A stretch of DNA of 64,000 bases, from assembly GCA_964558875.1 (NCBI GenBank), contig CAZLGM010000001.1:7998-71997 (forward strand), read 5' to 3'. Positions within the stretch are counted from its first letter, which is position 1, and every line of letters begins with the position of its first letter. The notes under the pieces are model-generated. The model worked only from the letters and a program-made list of their open reading frames with translations, was not told the DNA's origin and searched no databases. A program made the translations under genes and the position numbers. The DNA is from CAZLGM01 sp964558875 (GTDB taxonomy: Bacteria > Desulfobacterota > Desulfobulbia > Desulfobulbales > Desulfocapsaceae). Of this stretch, positions 1-8,923 are shown in pieces.

Positions 1-976
1 CCAGTTGCTCTCCCATAGAGTCGGCTGAACCGAATCCGCTTGAAGCGATTGCCCCGATCATTTCAGCATCAACGCCCTGTCTGGAAATAGCATCGAGTAT
101 AAAGCCGTCTCTTCCCACCAGACATGCAGTATGTACACCTTCAATATTAGTGAACTCAGTCAGGATCCCCTCTATCTTATTCATCTCTTCTTCCCCTTCA
201 TCGCTTGATTGATTTGAATGTATGCTGCTGTTCCCAGTTGTTTCCCTGTTTTCATCTTCCAGGGTGTTATCACTTTTGGCGTTGTCTACAATAACGGCTC
301 CTTCAAGTATGAGCGCCTCGGTCGATTTGTTGATACTGACCATGGGAGGTTCAACGTTTCTCATGTTCTTTATTGTTCCTCCTTGAAGTGCCAGAATTTT
401 ATAAAAAGCCTCCTCACCCGTAAATTGCTCGAACATGGCATGGTTGATTGAACCATGATCAAAGAAAATGATGCCCTCACTCCCATTTGCAGTTACCCTC
501 AAGGCTGCATTGGCTTTTGAAAGGCTGTTAAACTGGATAATATCAAGCAATTCAATGCCGTCTATTGTGCCTTGGAAGGAGGAATCTTTGCCAAGAAATT
601 CGGCTACATATCCTCGTAATACATTTATATCAAACGGCTTTTCGATAAAGCGCAGACTGCCGTTCATCACGGCTTTATCTTTATAGCCACTTGATGGATA
701 GGCTGTCATGATCATGACGCCAATTGAAGGATAGCGGTTACTGATTTCGATCAGGAGGTCGAGCCCGTTGATACCCGGCATATTGATATCGGTGATAACC
801 AGTACAACAGGTTTTTTTGCCAGGATTTCCAGAGCTTCCTCACCGGATTTCGCTGAGAGGATCTCAATGTTCTCCATGCCCTTGTTCAGCTTCTTCTGCA
901 GCATCCAGAGCATGTCCTCTTCGTCATCCACGACAAGTATTTTCTTGGTCATGGATGTCTCTTTGTCTCTGTCCAT
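1..976 (-). CDS. Response regulator with DUF4388-like and Roadblock/LC7-like domains (3' end outside window)
   Basis: The reading frame has no stop before the window edge, so only the first 325 codons are seen. The start is the ATG at 974-976, preceded by AGAGGA at good spacing; a second ATG eight codons on (MTKKILVV) is possible. Residues about 10-125 are a CheY-like receiver with the acidic pair in ILVVDDEED, a phospho-acceptor Asp in VLVITDINMPG and the Lys in IEKPFD. Residues about 135-220 resemble the DUF4388/PATAN-like domain. After an acidic linker, the last stretch starting at MNKIEGILTEF resembles Roadblock/LC7, the fold of regulators of small Ras-like GTPases. Such proteins usually relay phosphorylation to protein-protein contacts rather than DNA, since no HTH is visible in this part. 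The gene has its own sigma54-type promoter and lies directly behind an NtrC-type activator. Its exact role is unknown. Confidence 0.85.
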   Translation of the reverse strand, partial: MDRDKETSMTKKILVVDDEEDMLWMLQKKLNKGMENIEILSAKSGEEALEILAKKPVVLVITDINMPGINGLDLLIEISNRYPSIGVMIMTAYPSSGYKDKAVMNGSLRFIEKPFDINVLRGYVAEFLGKDSSFQGTIDGIELLDIIQFNSLSKANAALRVTANGSEGIIFFDHGSINHAMFEQFTGEEAFYKILALQGGTIKNMRNVEPPMVSINKSTEALILEGAVIVDNAKSDNTLEDENRETTGNSSIHSNQSSDEGEEEMNKIEGILTEFTNIEGVHTACLVGRDGFILDAISRQGVDAEMIGAIASSGFGSADSMGEQL

Positions 977-1039
977 AGGATATTCCTCTTCAAATGATAA
1001 ACATAAGGTTATTTAAAGGAAAAATGGTAATTGCTTAAT

Positions 1040-1055
1040 TGCAAAACCTATGCCG
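1040..1055 (-). promoter_or_regulatory. Sigma54 -24/-12 promoter for the DUF4388 response regulator
   Basis: On the minus strand CGGCATAGGTTTTGCA fits the sigma54 consensus TGGCACRNNNNTTGCW at 14 of 16 positions, with the invariant GG and GC ten bases apart. It predicts a transcript start near 1029, giving a leader of about 50 bases before the ATG at 976. Confidence 0.65.
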
Positions 1056-1131
1056 TAATACGAAAGAAGAGCTGATTTACTGTCAAACATCCTCACTCAT
1101 CCTTTGCTTGCGGTATCTGAGTCTGCACCCA

Positions 1132-1167
1132 CCTGTTTGACAGGAAATATCGGAAACCTGGCAGGTT
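1132..1167. promoter_or_regulatory. Two inverted repeats, candidate enhancer sites for a sigma54 activator
   Basis: CCTGT-TTG-ACAGG (1132-1144) and AACCTG-G-CAGGTT (1155-1167) are perfect palindromes whose centres are 23 bp apart, about two helical turns. They lie roughly 100-140 bp upstream of the predicted sigma54 start, the usual place for activator-binding sites. The NtrC-type regulator ending at 1287 is the obvious candidate to bind them. The rest of 977-1286 shows no gene. Confidence 0.4.
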
Positions 1168-1286
1168 GAATTGTGGCAAGATTTGGTTAGTATTTTTCTG
1201 GCTGAGTTTAGGATAAACCAGAAAGGAATAGTAACAAGAGGTCGTTTAAACGAGAAAAGGGGTGTGAACAAAAACTGACCACCCGG

Positions 1287-2609
1287 TCAGAATTTGATCG
1301 ATTTGAGTTTTTCTCGTAACGTTGTCCGCGATATTCCCAGAAGCCTGGCGGTCTTGGACTTATTGTTATCATTTTTGCGCAATATTTCTTCAATATAGCG
1401 TCTTTCCATCTCCTTTAAAGAGACGATCCTATCAGTACCCGTCAGGGTACTCTGCAAATCGGGTTGAAGAGAATTGAGCGTAATCCACGCTGAATTACTG
1501 AAAATGACTTCTCGTTCAATGAGGTTCTTTAATTCTCTGATATTGCCCTGCCACTTATGAGAGAGCATGGAATCCAAAGCATTTCCGGTAAAGCCTTTTA
1601 TTTCTTTTCGCAGTTCTTTTTTAAATCGATGGAGGAAGAAATTTGCCAACAGATGGATATCTTCTCTCCTTTCCCTGAGTGGGGGGAGGTGTATAGGAAT
1701 GACATTCAGCCGGTAATAAAGGTCTCTTCTGAACGTGCCTTGCTGGATCTCCTTTTTCAGGTCGCAGTTTGTCGCGGCGATGATGCGAACCTGAACGGTG
1801 ATATCTTTCAACCCCCCCACCTTTCTGAAGGTGGAATCCTCGATAAGGCGCAGCAGTTTCGGCTGCAGGAATATGGGGAGGTTTCCGATTTCATCAAGAA
1901 ATAAGGTCCCGCCGTTGGCCATTTCCACCAGCCCTTTCTTTTGAGAACGGGCATCGGTGAAGGCGCCTTTGTCATAGCCAAAGAGTTCGGATTCTATAAG
2001 ATTTTCAGAGAGGGTGCCGCAGTCGACTTTGACAAAAAGACCATCTTTGCTCTTCTCCTGGTTTTGCGCATGAATGGCCCGGGCGACAAGCTCTTTTCCG
2101 GTACCGGTCTCACCGGTGATTAAAACAGAAGCATTTGTTTCTGCAGCCTTGCAGATGGCCTCCTGGACCGGTCTCATTACTTCCGAGGAACAGATAAAAG
2201 AGTTCTCCTGGTCACCCTGCCTGGAGAGACGAGCTTCTTTTTGCATCAGGCGGGACTGCATTATCCGATTGAGACAAGAGGTAAACTCAACGATATCAAA
2301 GGGTTTGACGATGTAGTCAAGCGCGCCTTCCTTTAAGGACTCCACAGCGCTCTGGGCATCATCAAATCCGGTAATCATTACGATATCTATTTCCGGTTCT
2401 ATTTTTTTTATGGCCGGAATCAACTGTATACCATCTATATCAGGAAGGCCGATATCTAAAAAGATAAGATCGATAACATGGCTTTTAAGGGTATCAAGAC
2501 ACGCATTTCCCGTAGAAGCCGTATGGACTTCAAACCCTTCTTTACGGATTGTTTTTGTGAGGCCAAGCCGTAAATCCTCATTGTCATCTACTATCAGTAC
2601 GGTTCCCAT
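1287..2609 (-). CDS. Sigma54-dependent response regulator, NtrC family
   Basis: This 440-residue protein has the standard three-part layout of a sigma54 activator. An N-terminal receiver carries D8, D9 and phospho-acceptor D52. The AAA+ domain (about 140-370) has Walker A GETGTGKE, Walker B GGTLFLDEIG and an arginine-finger region. A C-terminal Fis-type helix-turn-helix ends in NKSKTARLLGISRTTLREKL. The sigma54-contact loop reads GAFTDA instead of the usual GAFTGA, a variant known in other members. It should hydrolyse ATP to open sigma54 promoters when phosphorylated. The histidine kinase gene ends 33 bp upstream on the same strand, so the two are a cognate pair in one operon. The next gene downstream has a sigma54 promoter with paired palindromes, a likely target. 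Specific signal and regulon are unknown. Confidence 0.92.
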   Translation of the reverse strand: MGTVLIVDDNEDLRLGLTKTIRKEGFEVHTASTGNACLDTLKSHVIDLIFLDIGLPDIDGIQLIPAIKKIEPEIDIVMITGFDDAQSAVESLKEGALDYIVKPFDIVEFTSCLNRIMQSRLMQKEARLSRQGDQENSFICSSEVMRPVQEAICKAAETNASVLITGETGTGKELVARAIHAQNQEKSKDGLFVKVDCGTLSENLIESELFGYDKGAFTDARSQKKGLVEMANGGTLFLDEIGNLPIFLQPKLLRLIEDSTFRKVGGLKDITVQVRIIAATNCDLKKEIQQGTFRRDLYYRLNVIPIHLPPLRERREDIHLLANFFLHRFKKELRKEIKGFTGNALDSMLSHKWQGNIRELKNLIEREVIFSNSAWITLNSLQPDLQSTLTGTDRIVSLKEMERRYIEEILRKNDNNKSKTARLLGISRTTLREKLKSIKF

Positions 2610-2642
2610 TTTTTCTTTGTCTTAAGTAGTTGTTGTTAAGCT

Positions 2643-4685
2643 CTAGGCCGATGGCAGGGGATTCCCCGATTGGCCATCAGAGAGAATTTCGAAAAACATG
2701 GTAACTGTCGTTCCAATATTTTTTGTGCTGTGTGTCAGAATGACAGCTTTATTCTCTTTTAAAGTCCGATAGACGATGGAGAGCCCCAATCCTGTGCCGG
2801 TTGCTTTGGTTGTGTAAAAAGGTTCAAATGCCTTTTCTGAAATTTCAGAGGACATACCGCAGCCGTCATCGGAAAAGCTAACTTGAAGATATTGTGATTC
2901 TTGAGGAATCCCCGGATGCTTTCGTAAATAGCCATCGAGCATTTGTCTGTTTGGAGGCCCAATCTCAATTCGAATAGTGCCGTTTCTTTTTATGGCATCA
3001 ATGGAGTTGAGAAAAAGATTGAGAAAGACCTGTTGGATCTGGTTCGGATCGACCATGATGATATCTTCTGTTTTTGGAATTTTTTCAACAAGCATGATGT
3101 TCTTTTTGGTCATCTTGCTGGCAATCAACGGTTTGATTTCTGAAAGAACAGCATTGATTGAGGTCGGCTTCCTCTTTGGTTCCGATGGTCTCGCGTATGA
3201 GAAAAATTCTGATAACAGTATGTTTAACCTGTCAACCTGATTCACAATTCTCTGAGAGCACTCGATTTGTTCTTCCACATCATCGGTTTGCTCCAGGATC
3301 GATTGGGCCATTATTTTGATGCCTGCCAGTGGATTTCTAACTTCATGGGCAACAGCAGAGGCAATTTCAGCTACTGTTGACAGGCGGTTCATCTTTTCCA
3401 TTTCTTTTCGTACATAAGTCAACTCGGTGATATCGCTGAAAGAAAGAATAAAACCAACTTGCATGCCGGAACTGTCTTCCCGCGGCACTATGGAAAAACT
3501 CAATATTTTTTCCACACCATCTTCGGTTACCAACGTGACCTTCTGTTGGTTGATATCCGTTTTGATAGGCTTGTAACTTCCGGCGGAAATAATGCGCTCA
3601 GCAGCCTGTATGCCAAAAACATCATCAAGGCTTTTGTTGTCAAGCGAGGAGCTGAAAGGCCTGAGGAGTTTTTTGGCCATGCTGTTGCTTTTCAGGATGA
3701 TAAAGTCCATATCGGCAACAATCAATCCGTGATTGAGCCCTTGAATAACAGATTCTGAGAATTTCTTTTCATCATCCAGGGCCATAATGGTCAATTGCAG
3801 ATCAGCAATGGAGTCCATCAGCTGTTGATTGACCTTATGGTGGTCGATGATTCCGGCAATAATATTGGCAATAGCCTTGAGCAGTTCCGTCTCTCTTTTT
3901 TCGCTGTGGTGTCCGTCCTCCACGTAAAGACAGATAACTCCCAGCAAAACAGAATGTTTAATAATGGGAACGCAGTAGTGCCCATGCGGTTCCATATTCT
4001 CAAATGTAATTTCATGGTGTTCATCGATACAGTCGACGAACTGAAGCTCACTTGTCTTTGCTGCACGGCCGCAGTGGCAGGTACCGAAAGCAACCTCTTT
4101 ACAACTTATTTTTTGTTCAGAGGAAAAGCCTCTTTCAACAATCAGCTCAAGGGTTGTCGAGTCTTTGTCTGCCAGCAGTATTCCAGCTTTTGGGAGGAGT
4201 TGAAGGGTCTTGATATCGAGAATATAATCAAGAACATGCCCAAGTATTGTTGTGAGGTTATATGGTTCAAGGGATAATTTTAAAATATTATTGATAATAT
4301 TTTGGGTGTGATGAGCATTTTGAAGGGTCTTTGTTGAACCATCATGACCGTCAATGTCGGATATCAATATCGTGAGCAGTTTATCAGAAACCGGGATAAC
4401 GATCAGTTCAATGTTAAGGCAATTGCCATCCCGGTGATGGGTTGTCGCACAGACAGGCGTCGTCTCGCCGTCGGAACCATCGTTTTCTGCAATCAACCGG
4501 TTGAAGGAGAGTTCTGAACTATCATCGATGGATTGAAGAGGAATGATCTCAGTCAGGCAGCTGCCAATGGCTGTTTCTCCCTGGTATCCGAAAAAGGCCT
4601 CAGCAGTCTTGCTCCACTGAATGATTGTTTCATTCATATCGCAATGAATAATGGCAAAGGACTCCTTTCGGATGCAGTGAGCCAT
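2643..4685 (-). CDS. Sensor histidine kinase, PAS-GAF-PAS-HisKA-HATPase
   Basis: I chose the ATG at 4683-4685 because GGAAGAAG lies just upstream; the frame stays open further 5' but without a site. The 680 residues hold a PAS-like domain (about 5-115), a GAF domain (about 145-285) with a Cys/His-rich GTCHCGRAA segment, a second PAS (about 310-430), a HisKA dimerisation domain with phospho-acceptor His in VAHEVRNPL, and an ATPase domain with N box NLFLNSIDAI, G1 DDGCGM and G2 GTGLGLSI. There are no transmembrane helices, so it senses a cytoplasmic cue. It should phosphorylate the NtrC-type regulator encoded next. The Cys-rich GAF segment could bind a cofactor or metal, but that is a guess. 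Confidence 0.9.
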   Translation of the reverse strand: MAHCIRKESFAIIHCDMNETIIQWSKTAEAFFGYQGETAIGSCLTEIIPLQSIDDSSELSFNRLIAENDGSDGETTPVCATTHHRDGNCLNIELIVIPVSDKLLTILISDIDGHDGSTKTLQNAHHTQNIINNILKLSLEPYNLTTILGHVLDYILDIKTLQLLPKAGILLADKDSTTLELIVERGFSSEQKISCKEVAFGTCHCGRAAKTSELQFVDCIDEHHEITFENMEPHGHYCVPIIKHSVLLGVICLYVEDGHHSEKRETELLKAIANIIAGIIDHHKVNQQLMDSIADLQLTIMALDDEKKFSESVIQGLNHGLIVADMDFIILKSNSMAKKLLRPFSSSLDNKSLDDVFGIQAAERIISAGSYKPIKTDINQQKVTLVTEDGVEKILSFSIVPREDSSGMQVGFILSFSDITELTYVRKEMEKMNRLSTVAEIASAVAHEVRNPLAGIKIMAQSILEQTDDVEEQIECSQRIVNQVDRLNILLSEFFSYARPSEPKRKPTSINAVLSEIKPLIASKMTKKNIMLVEKIPKTEDIIMVDPNQIQQVFLNLFLNSIDAIKRNGTIRIEIGPPNRQMLDGYLRKHPGIPQESQYLQVSFSDDGCGMSSEISEKAFEPFYTTKATGTGLGLSIVYRTLKENKAVILTHSTKNIGTTVTMFFEILSDGQSGNPLPSA

Positions 4686-4831
4686 AATAGCTTCTTCCTG
4701 AAGAAAAGATTTCATTGGCCATCGCTGGGAATTGAGAAGTTGGGATGGCAATTTTAAAATGGTGAAAGAAATCCTCTTTGCTGTTATAGGTGCAAAAGCA
4801 AGAGACCCTACTTTGTGGTGCAAGGTCGTTT

Positions 4832-4861
4832 ATAGTACCCGGTTTTTTATCCTCTTGTCAA
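4832..4861 (-). promoter_or_regulatory. Sigma70-type promoter of the kinase/regulator operon
   Basis: On the minus strand a perfect -35 TTGACA (4856-4861) is followed after 18 bp by TACTAT (4832-4837). Transcription would begin near 4825, about 140 bases before the chosen kinase start. Confidence 0.55.
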
Positions 4862-4932
4862 ATTGCGATATCTTGCTGAAGAAACAATATTTTTTTACTG
4901 CTTACAGGTTCTGTTGAAGGACCGGAGAGTTT

Positions 4933-5640
4933 TCAGGAGTTAGGGCGGGAAGTTGTTAATTCGTAAATGATTGTTTTCATATCTCCTGGTTGAAATCCGA
5001 GGTTATAGGCAACTTCACTATAACTGAGTCCCTGTTTGAGGATTAAATCAACCAGTTGTTTGACATCAATAGAGCTTTTGGCCGACAATGTGAAAAGAAG
5101 AGTGATCTCTTTACTGTTCAGGTTGGATTGGCGAAGATGAGTAAGTGTTTTTTGGTCTGTTGAGAAAAAATTACTTAACAGACGGTCTGTGACTCGCTTT
5201 GCTCCCTCTTCTATACTGATTCCGGTTACAATTTGAGAGAGGATCGTATCATGTTTTACTGCAGCTGCGATTTTGGGCTGGATCAGAATTGTTTTCCAGT
5301 CACGCCCCCGACTTCGCTGGTCAAGTAATACGTTGAGATCTTCTGCTGCCAGCGAAGCCGTATACAGGCCAAGCAGTAAATCATCAGCCAATACTCCACC
5401 CTGCATTTTCATCATGACGATGTTTCTTTTGTGAATATTAAAAGTTGTGCTGAGGAAGGAATTGGTTGTTGTTGTTAAAATATAGCCATCCGATGAAAAT
5501 TTTTTTGACGGGTTGTAGACGCGATTATTAAAACAGTGGCAGTTTTTTGTTGGATTTGCTGCCATAGCCGGTTGACTCAGGATGCCGAGCAGGAATAAAA
5601 CAAGAAGAAAGCCGGTTTGAAATTGAGAAAACAAAGACAT
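4933..5640 (-). CDS. Secreted protein of unknown function
   Basis: The start chosen is ATG 5638-5640, which gives a clear signal peptide (MSLFSQFQTGF, hydrophobic core VLFLLGIL, cleavage after QPAMA). The ribosome site (GGATC) is weak, and the frame is open further upstream. The mature part begins with a short Cys-containing segment (NCHCFNNR) and is otherwise hydrophilic and helical. The C-terminal 45 residues (VKQLVDLILKQGLSYSEVAY) look like a helix-turn-helix-like helical repeat, odd for an exported protein. I do not recognise the family. It lies downstream of a divergently read zinc-ribbon gene and upstream of the kinase operon promoter, with no visible functional link to either. Confidence 0.7.
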   Translation of the reverse strand: MSLFSQFQTGFLLVLFLLGILSQPAMAANPTKNCHCFNNRVYNPSKKFSSDGYILTTTTNSFLSTTFNIHKRNIVMMKMQGGVLADDLLLGLYTASLAAEDLNVLLDQRSRGRDWKTILIQPKIAAAVKHDTILSQIVTGISIEEGAKRVTDRLLSNFFSTDQKTLTHLRQSNLNSKEITLLFTLSAKSSIDVKQLVDLILKQGLSYSEVAYNLGFQPGDMKTIIYELTTSRPNS

Positions 5641-5736
5641 AATTTGATCCGTTTGTTTTTTATTTATTGATTCCGTCGGTAGACGATATTTACACCAAGG
5701 CTGTGATGACAAGTAAAATCTATCATAGAGCAATGG

Positions 5737-5958
5737 GTGTTGATTTATGGAGACTACATTTTGAGCGATGAGCCGCGCAACTATTGTCGAGGCTGCAACC
5801 GGATGATCGAGAAAGATCTGGCTTCATGCCCGCATTGCGGCGAACTCTTCCAATCACCGGGTCTGCTAAGCCGGTTTTTCTTTGCTATTTGTCATCCCGT
5901 TGTTGCCATTATACTTGCGGCAGGTATCATCGGTCTCGGTGTATTGCTGATACTTTGA
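5737..5958 (+). CDS. Small zinc-ribbon membrane protein
   Basis: A 65-73 residue protein with an N-terminal zinc ribbon (CRGC, then CPHC eleven residues later) and one C-terminal transmembrane helix (VVAIILAAGIIGLGVLLIL). The start is uncertain. GTG 5737 begins the open frame, but TTG 5761 has GGAG eight bases upstream and starts just before the zinc ribbon. Such zinc-ribbon plus single-helix proteins are common and mostly uncharacterised. It is read away from the secreted-protein gene, with under 100 bp between them for two promoters. Confidence 0.65.
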   Translation: MLIYGDYILSDEPRNYCRGCNRMIEKDLASCPHCGELFQSPGLLSRFFFAICHPVVAIILAAGIIGLGVLLIL

Positions 5959-6298
5959 TTATAACTTGAGGTCTTTTTCTTCATTCCTGATCGTGACCAC
6001 CAGATTTAAAGTCTGTTTGAGGCCGATGGTCGAAATGAAACATGTCTGCAGAAAGCGATCAAGCTCTTTCTCTAACGTGTATCACTCCAGAGAGTGGTTA
6101 AATGAAGCTGGTTAAAATGGACCCTTTAACAGGAAAAAGCGCCCTATCAGTTTAAAGGTGTTGAAATTAGTTGGGAGAATACGGTATTGATATAATAGCC
6201 AGAAATTTTTATGGAATTACATATTGATTGTTGTTTCCCCAGCTAGCGGATCAGGGATGGGTCTGTGTAAGTGTTAGATGATTGCCAATGAGGAAAAA
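5959..6298. other. Intergenic region upstream of the bactofilin-AAA gene
   Basis: No gene is evident. A perfect TATAAT (6191-6196) about 100 bases before the start is the best -10 candidate, but no convincing -35 hexamer sits at the right distance. No strong hairpin was seen. Confidence 0.4.
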
Positions 6299-7684
6299 AT
6301 GACAAAACAGTACCAGGAAGCTGGTAACAGAATTGATCGATTGATGACCATCAATGGAGATGTTGTTTTCAAAGGGACAACCCTTGTTGAAGGGACCATC
6401 AATGGAGATGTCTCTGGAGAGCGGATCGTAGTCACGGAAACCGGTGTGATTCTCGGTGATTTGACGGTAAAAGAAGTATTTTGCCACGGCAGGATAACAG
6501 GATCGATTATTGCCGAAAGTATAAGCATCGGTCATTCAGCCTCTGTCGAGGCCGAGCTTGAAGTAACCACCATTGAGATTGAATCGGGTGCCAAAGTCGC
6601 CTGTCAAATAAGACGAGGAAGTGAACCAGGGGAGAACAAAGAAGCTACCACATCTGTTCTTAAAAAAGTAACACGAACCGCAACTAAAAATGAGAAACCT
6701 GTAGCTGCCAGGAAAACAAAGACAACCGAAAAAAAAGAAAAGAAACCGGCAGTTGCTAAAAAAGCAAAGGTTGTCGCTATAAAAAAAGAAAAACCCGTTG
6801 TTACCAAAAAAGTACAATCCGCTGAGATCAAGAAAGAAGAAAGAAGAAAACAGCCTGTAAATAAAGGGAAGCCAAAGGTAAAACAGGAGACAGCAAAAGT
6901 GACTGTGGATGGCCCTGTTTCTATGGAGTCATTGGAGTCAACCACCTTTTTTCCAGAGGGTGAACGCAGGGGGATAGTAACATCCATTGTCGATCTGGTC
7001 CAGTCATCAAACCACAGGATGGTCAAGGTAACCGGTGATATGGGAAGTGGTAAAACAACAATTTACAATAAGATTGGTGATGAACTGAAAGCCGGTTGTG
7101 AGGTTGTGTGTCTTGATGATGTTGTCGGCTCGATCAAGGAGTTGTTTGGCCGGATTGCTGAAAGACTTGGGATTGAGGTCGAGGAGGACTCAAGTCAGAC
7201 CGATATCCTGGAAAAACTGAAAAGTCACATGGCCGGTAATGGCAAGAAGCGGGTAATTCTAGCCCTTGACAACAGCCATGAAATGTATCCGGCAACCCTG
7301 GAGGGAGTTATAAAAAAACTGGGATCCATATTTACTGACGAGAACAATCGTCTGCGCATCCTGCTTTTCGGTGAAGAATATCTTGATCGACATCTCGATC
7401 CCAAAACGTCCACCTTTTTTACTGAGCATCCGGAATGCTCATATACATTGAGGCCGCTGTCTCAGAGCGAGACCCGGCGCTATATCGATTTCAGGTTGGA
7501 GATGATCCGACGGTGCACAAACAGTGAGAAGCCGATCGATTTCCCAGAGGAGTCGGTTGACAAAGTATATCTCTTGTCTCAGGGAGTAATAGGGAAAATA
7601 GATCGGATTGTTGAGCGTGCTGTCGAGGCGGCTGGAAAAAAGAAAAGCAATACGGTTGTTGCCAAATTTATTGCTAACATCTAA
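6299..7684 (+). CDS. Bactofilin fused to an AAA+ ATPase (ExeA/GspA-like)
   Basis: The start is ATG 6299, with GAGGA immediately upstream; an in-frame ATG at 6278 lacks a site. Residues about 15-107 form a bactofilin (polymer-forming, right-handed beta-helix) domain with the typical repeats EGTINGDVSG, LTVKEVFCHGRITGSI and a Val/Ile ladder. Residues about 108-205 are a Lys/Ala/Thr/Glu-rich linker, very basic and low in complexity. Residues about 215-455 are a P-loop ATPase with Walker A GDMGSGKTT, Walker B VILALDN and the motif LRPLSQSETRRYIDFRL, seen in the ExeA/GspA and TniB-like group. Bactofilins make cytoskeletal filaments. GspA-type ATPases act with peptidoglycan-binding partners in placing secretion machinery. 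The protein could couple a filament to ATP-driven assembly of an envelope structure, perhaps the export locus encoded convergently 32 bp away; this is inference. Confidence 0.85.
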   Translation: MTKQYQEAGNRIDRLMTINGDVVFKGTTLVEGTINGDVSGERIVVTETGVILGDLTVKEVFCHGRITGSIIAESISIGHSASVEAELEVTTIEIESGAKVACQIRRGSEPGENKEATTSVLKKVTRTATKNEKPVAARKTKTTEKKEKKPAVAKKAKVVAIKKEKPVVTKKVQSAEIKKEERRKQPVNKGKPKVKQETAKVTVDGPVSMESLESTTFFPEGERRGIVTSIVDLVQSSNHRMVKVTGDMGSGKTTIYNKIGDELKAGCEVVCLDDVVGSIKELFGRIAERLGIEVEEDSSQTDILEKLKSHMAGNGKKRVILALDNSHEMYPATLEGVIKKLGSIFTDENNRLRILLFGEEYLDRHLDPKTSTFFTEHPECSYTLRPLSQSETRRYIDFRLEMIRRCTNSEKPIDFPEESVDKVYLLSQGVIGKIDRIVERAVEAAGKKKSNTVVAKFIANI

Positions 7685-7686
7685 TA

Positions 7687-7704
7687 CCTGAATCCGTGAC
7701 GGAG
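7687..7704. repeat. 18-bp end sequence shared with the 44813-45028 element
   Basis: CCTGAATCCGTGACGGAG lies between two convergent stop codons. Its reverse complement is the right end of the MITE-like element at 45011-45028. It is probably a relic or solitary end of the same repeat family. Confidence 0.5.
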
Positions 7705-7716
7705 AACGTAATAGTC

Positions 7717-8889
7717 CTACCGGACAAGTTGCAAAATGGTACGGGCCAGGTTGGCAATAACGGAAGAGTAATGTCGGATACGCACAATACCGGTTCGACC
7801 CGGGGTGAGCTGTTGCGGATCTTCGGGTGTGATAAAGAGTTCGTAGTAGGGGTTTATTATCCTGTAATATCCCTTCTCCTGGATAGCTGTCACCGGACCG
7901 CCAAATGGGGAGAGAATTGAGGCAGGTGGGGAGAGGATAACCGGTGCCGGATTGATCGATGAGATAACCCCCTCAACCGGTTTAACCCTGTCTGGCAGAT
8001 AGATTTTGACCGTCTTTCCCGGAGTAACCTTCTCCAACTCATATTCAGGCAGACAGCCGATGACTGTAACATCACCGGGTCTGTATACCTCTCCCAGGGG
8101 TTCGCCTTTTATGAGCCAACGTCCCGGTATAAGGTTGTCTTCATGGTACCACCAGAGCGTTCCTTCAATAGGCGAAGTTGCATTTAACAGGTTGATTTTC
8201 CGATCAATTTCAGCCAGCAGGTTGTCAAGGGCCTGTTTATGCTGCTCTTTGATTCTACTCTGTCCTAATGTTTTTACCGCACTGCTGAGCTGATCCTGCT
8301 CCATGTCTACTAAAGTCGCGGACAACAGCGTCTGTCTCCGATTCATTTCCATCTGCGGATTTGACAAAGAGTAGAGCGGATCGTTTTTTCGTATTCGGCT
8401 GTTACTTTTTGCCTGGAGCTTTTCTAAATATCCTTCCTGGGTCACGTATAAGATCTGAGCCTCGTTGGCCCGGATAGTGCAGCCGATGTCCATACTCCAC
8501 GGCAGCGGAAGAGCAAGAAGGCCCAAAACAAGCAAAACACCCAGGATGGTGATTGAGGCCCGACCGGCCTGGAAATTGGAGCGTTGGGCCGCGACAATCT
8601 TCATTTCAGCAAAAAGCGGCATAAGAATAAGGAGATACACCTCAAGGCCGATAAGAATAAGAGCCACGCTTTTTGCAAATGTATAATAGATAATTAACAG
8701 GATAGAGGTGTAGAGAAATATCCGATAACAAAAAGCACAAATCCCATAGGTGATTAGAAAAGTGTGAGTGGAACGTTTCAATTGCTGTCGATTTACAGAA
8801 GGTGACAGGCCGAAAAAGGTCTTTCTCATGAACTCTTTTACGGCGACGGTTGAGCGACTGTACAGGTTATCAATTCCAGTACCGTCCAT
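7717..8889 (-). CDS. C-terminal part of a frameshifted M50-peptidase/HlyD membrane protein
   Basis: This 390-residue frame continues the protein that starts at 9796; the ATG used here (MDGTGIDNLY) is internal to the family's conserved NPLLRFDGYYLLMD segment, which can be read just upstream in this frame (8890-8930). It holds four or five transmembrane helices (SILLIIYYTFAKSVALILIG; ASITILGVLLVLGLLALPL), then a periplasmic HlyD-like part with a barrel-sandwich half (EGYLEKLQAKSNSRIRKNDP), a coiled coil and a second barrel half. In intact homologues one chain joins a PqqD-like domain, the M50 core and this adaptor. The halves join into 692 residues if one base is removed near 8930-8938. The gene is last in an operon with two other adaptor genes. 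Confidence 0.8.
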   Translation of the reverse strand: MDGTGIDNLYSRSTVAVKEFMRKTFFGLSPSVNRQQLKRSTHTFLITYGICAFCYRIFLYTSILLIIYYTFAKSVALILIGLEVYLLILMPLFAEMKIVAAQRSNFQAGRASITILGVLLVLGLLALPLPWSMDIGCTIRANEAQILYVTQEGYLEKLQAKSNSRIRKNDPLYSLSNPQMEMNRRQTLLSATLVDMEQDQLSSAVKTLGQSRIKEQHKQALDNLLAEIDRKINLLNATSPIEGTLWWYHEDNLIPGRWLIKGEPLGEVYRPGDVTVIGCLPEYELEKVTPGKTVKIYLPDRVKPVEGVISSINPAPVILSPPASILSPFGGPVTAIQEKGYYRIINPYYELFITPEDPQQLTPGRTGIVRIRHYSSVIANLARTILQLVR

Positions 8890-8923
8890 AAGGAGATAGT
8901 AGCCGTCAAAACGAAGCAGCGGA

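Noticed and set aside
1557..2316. Plus-strand frames opposite the sigma54 regulator and kinase genes
   Set aside because: They are shadows of clear domain-bearing genes on the minus strand.
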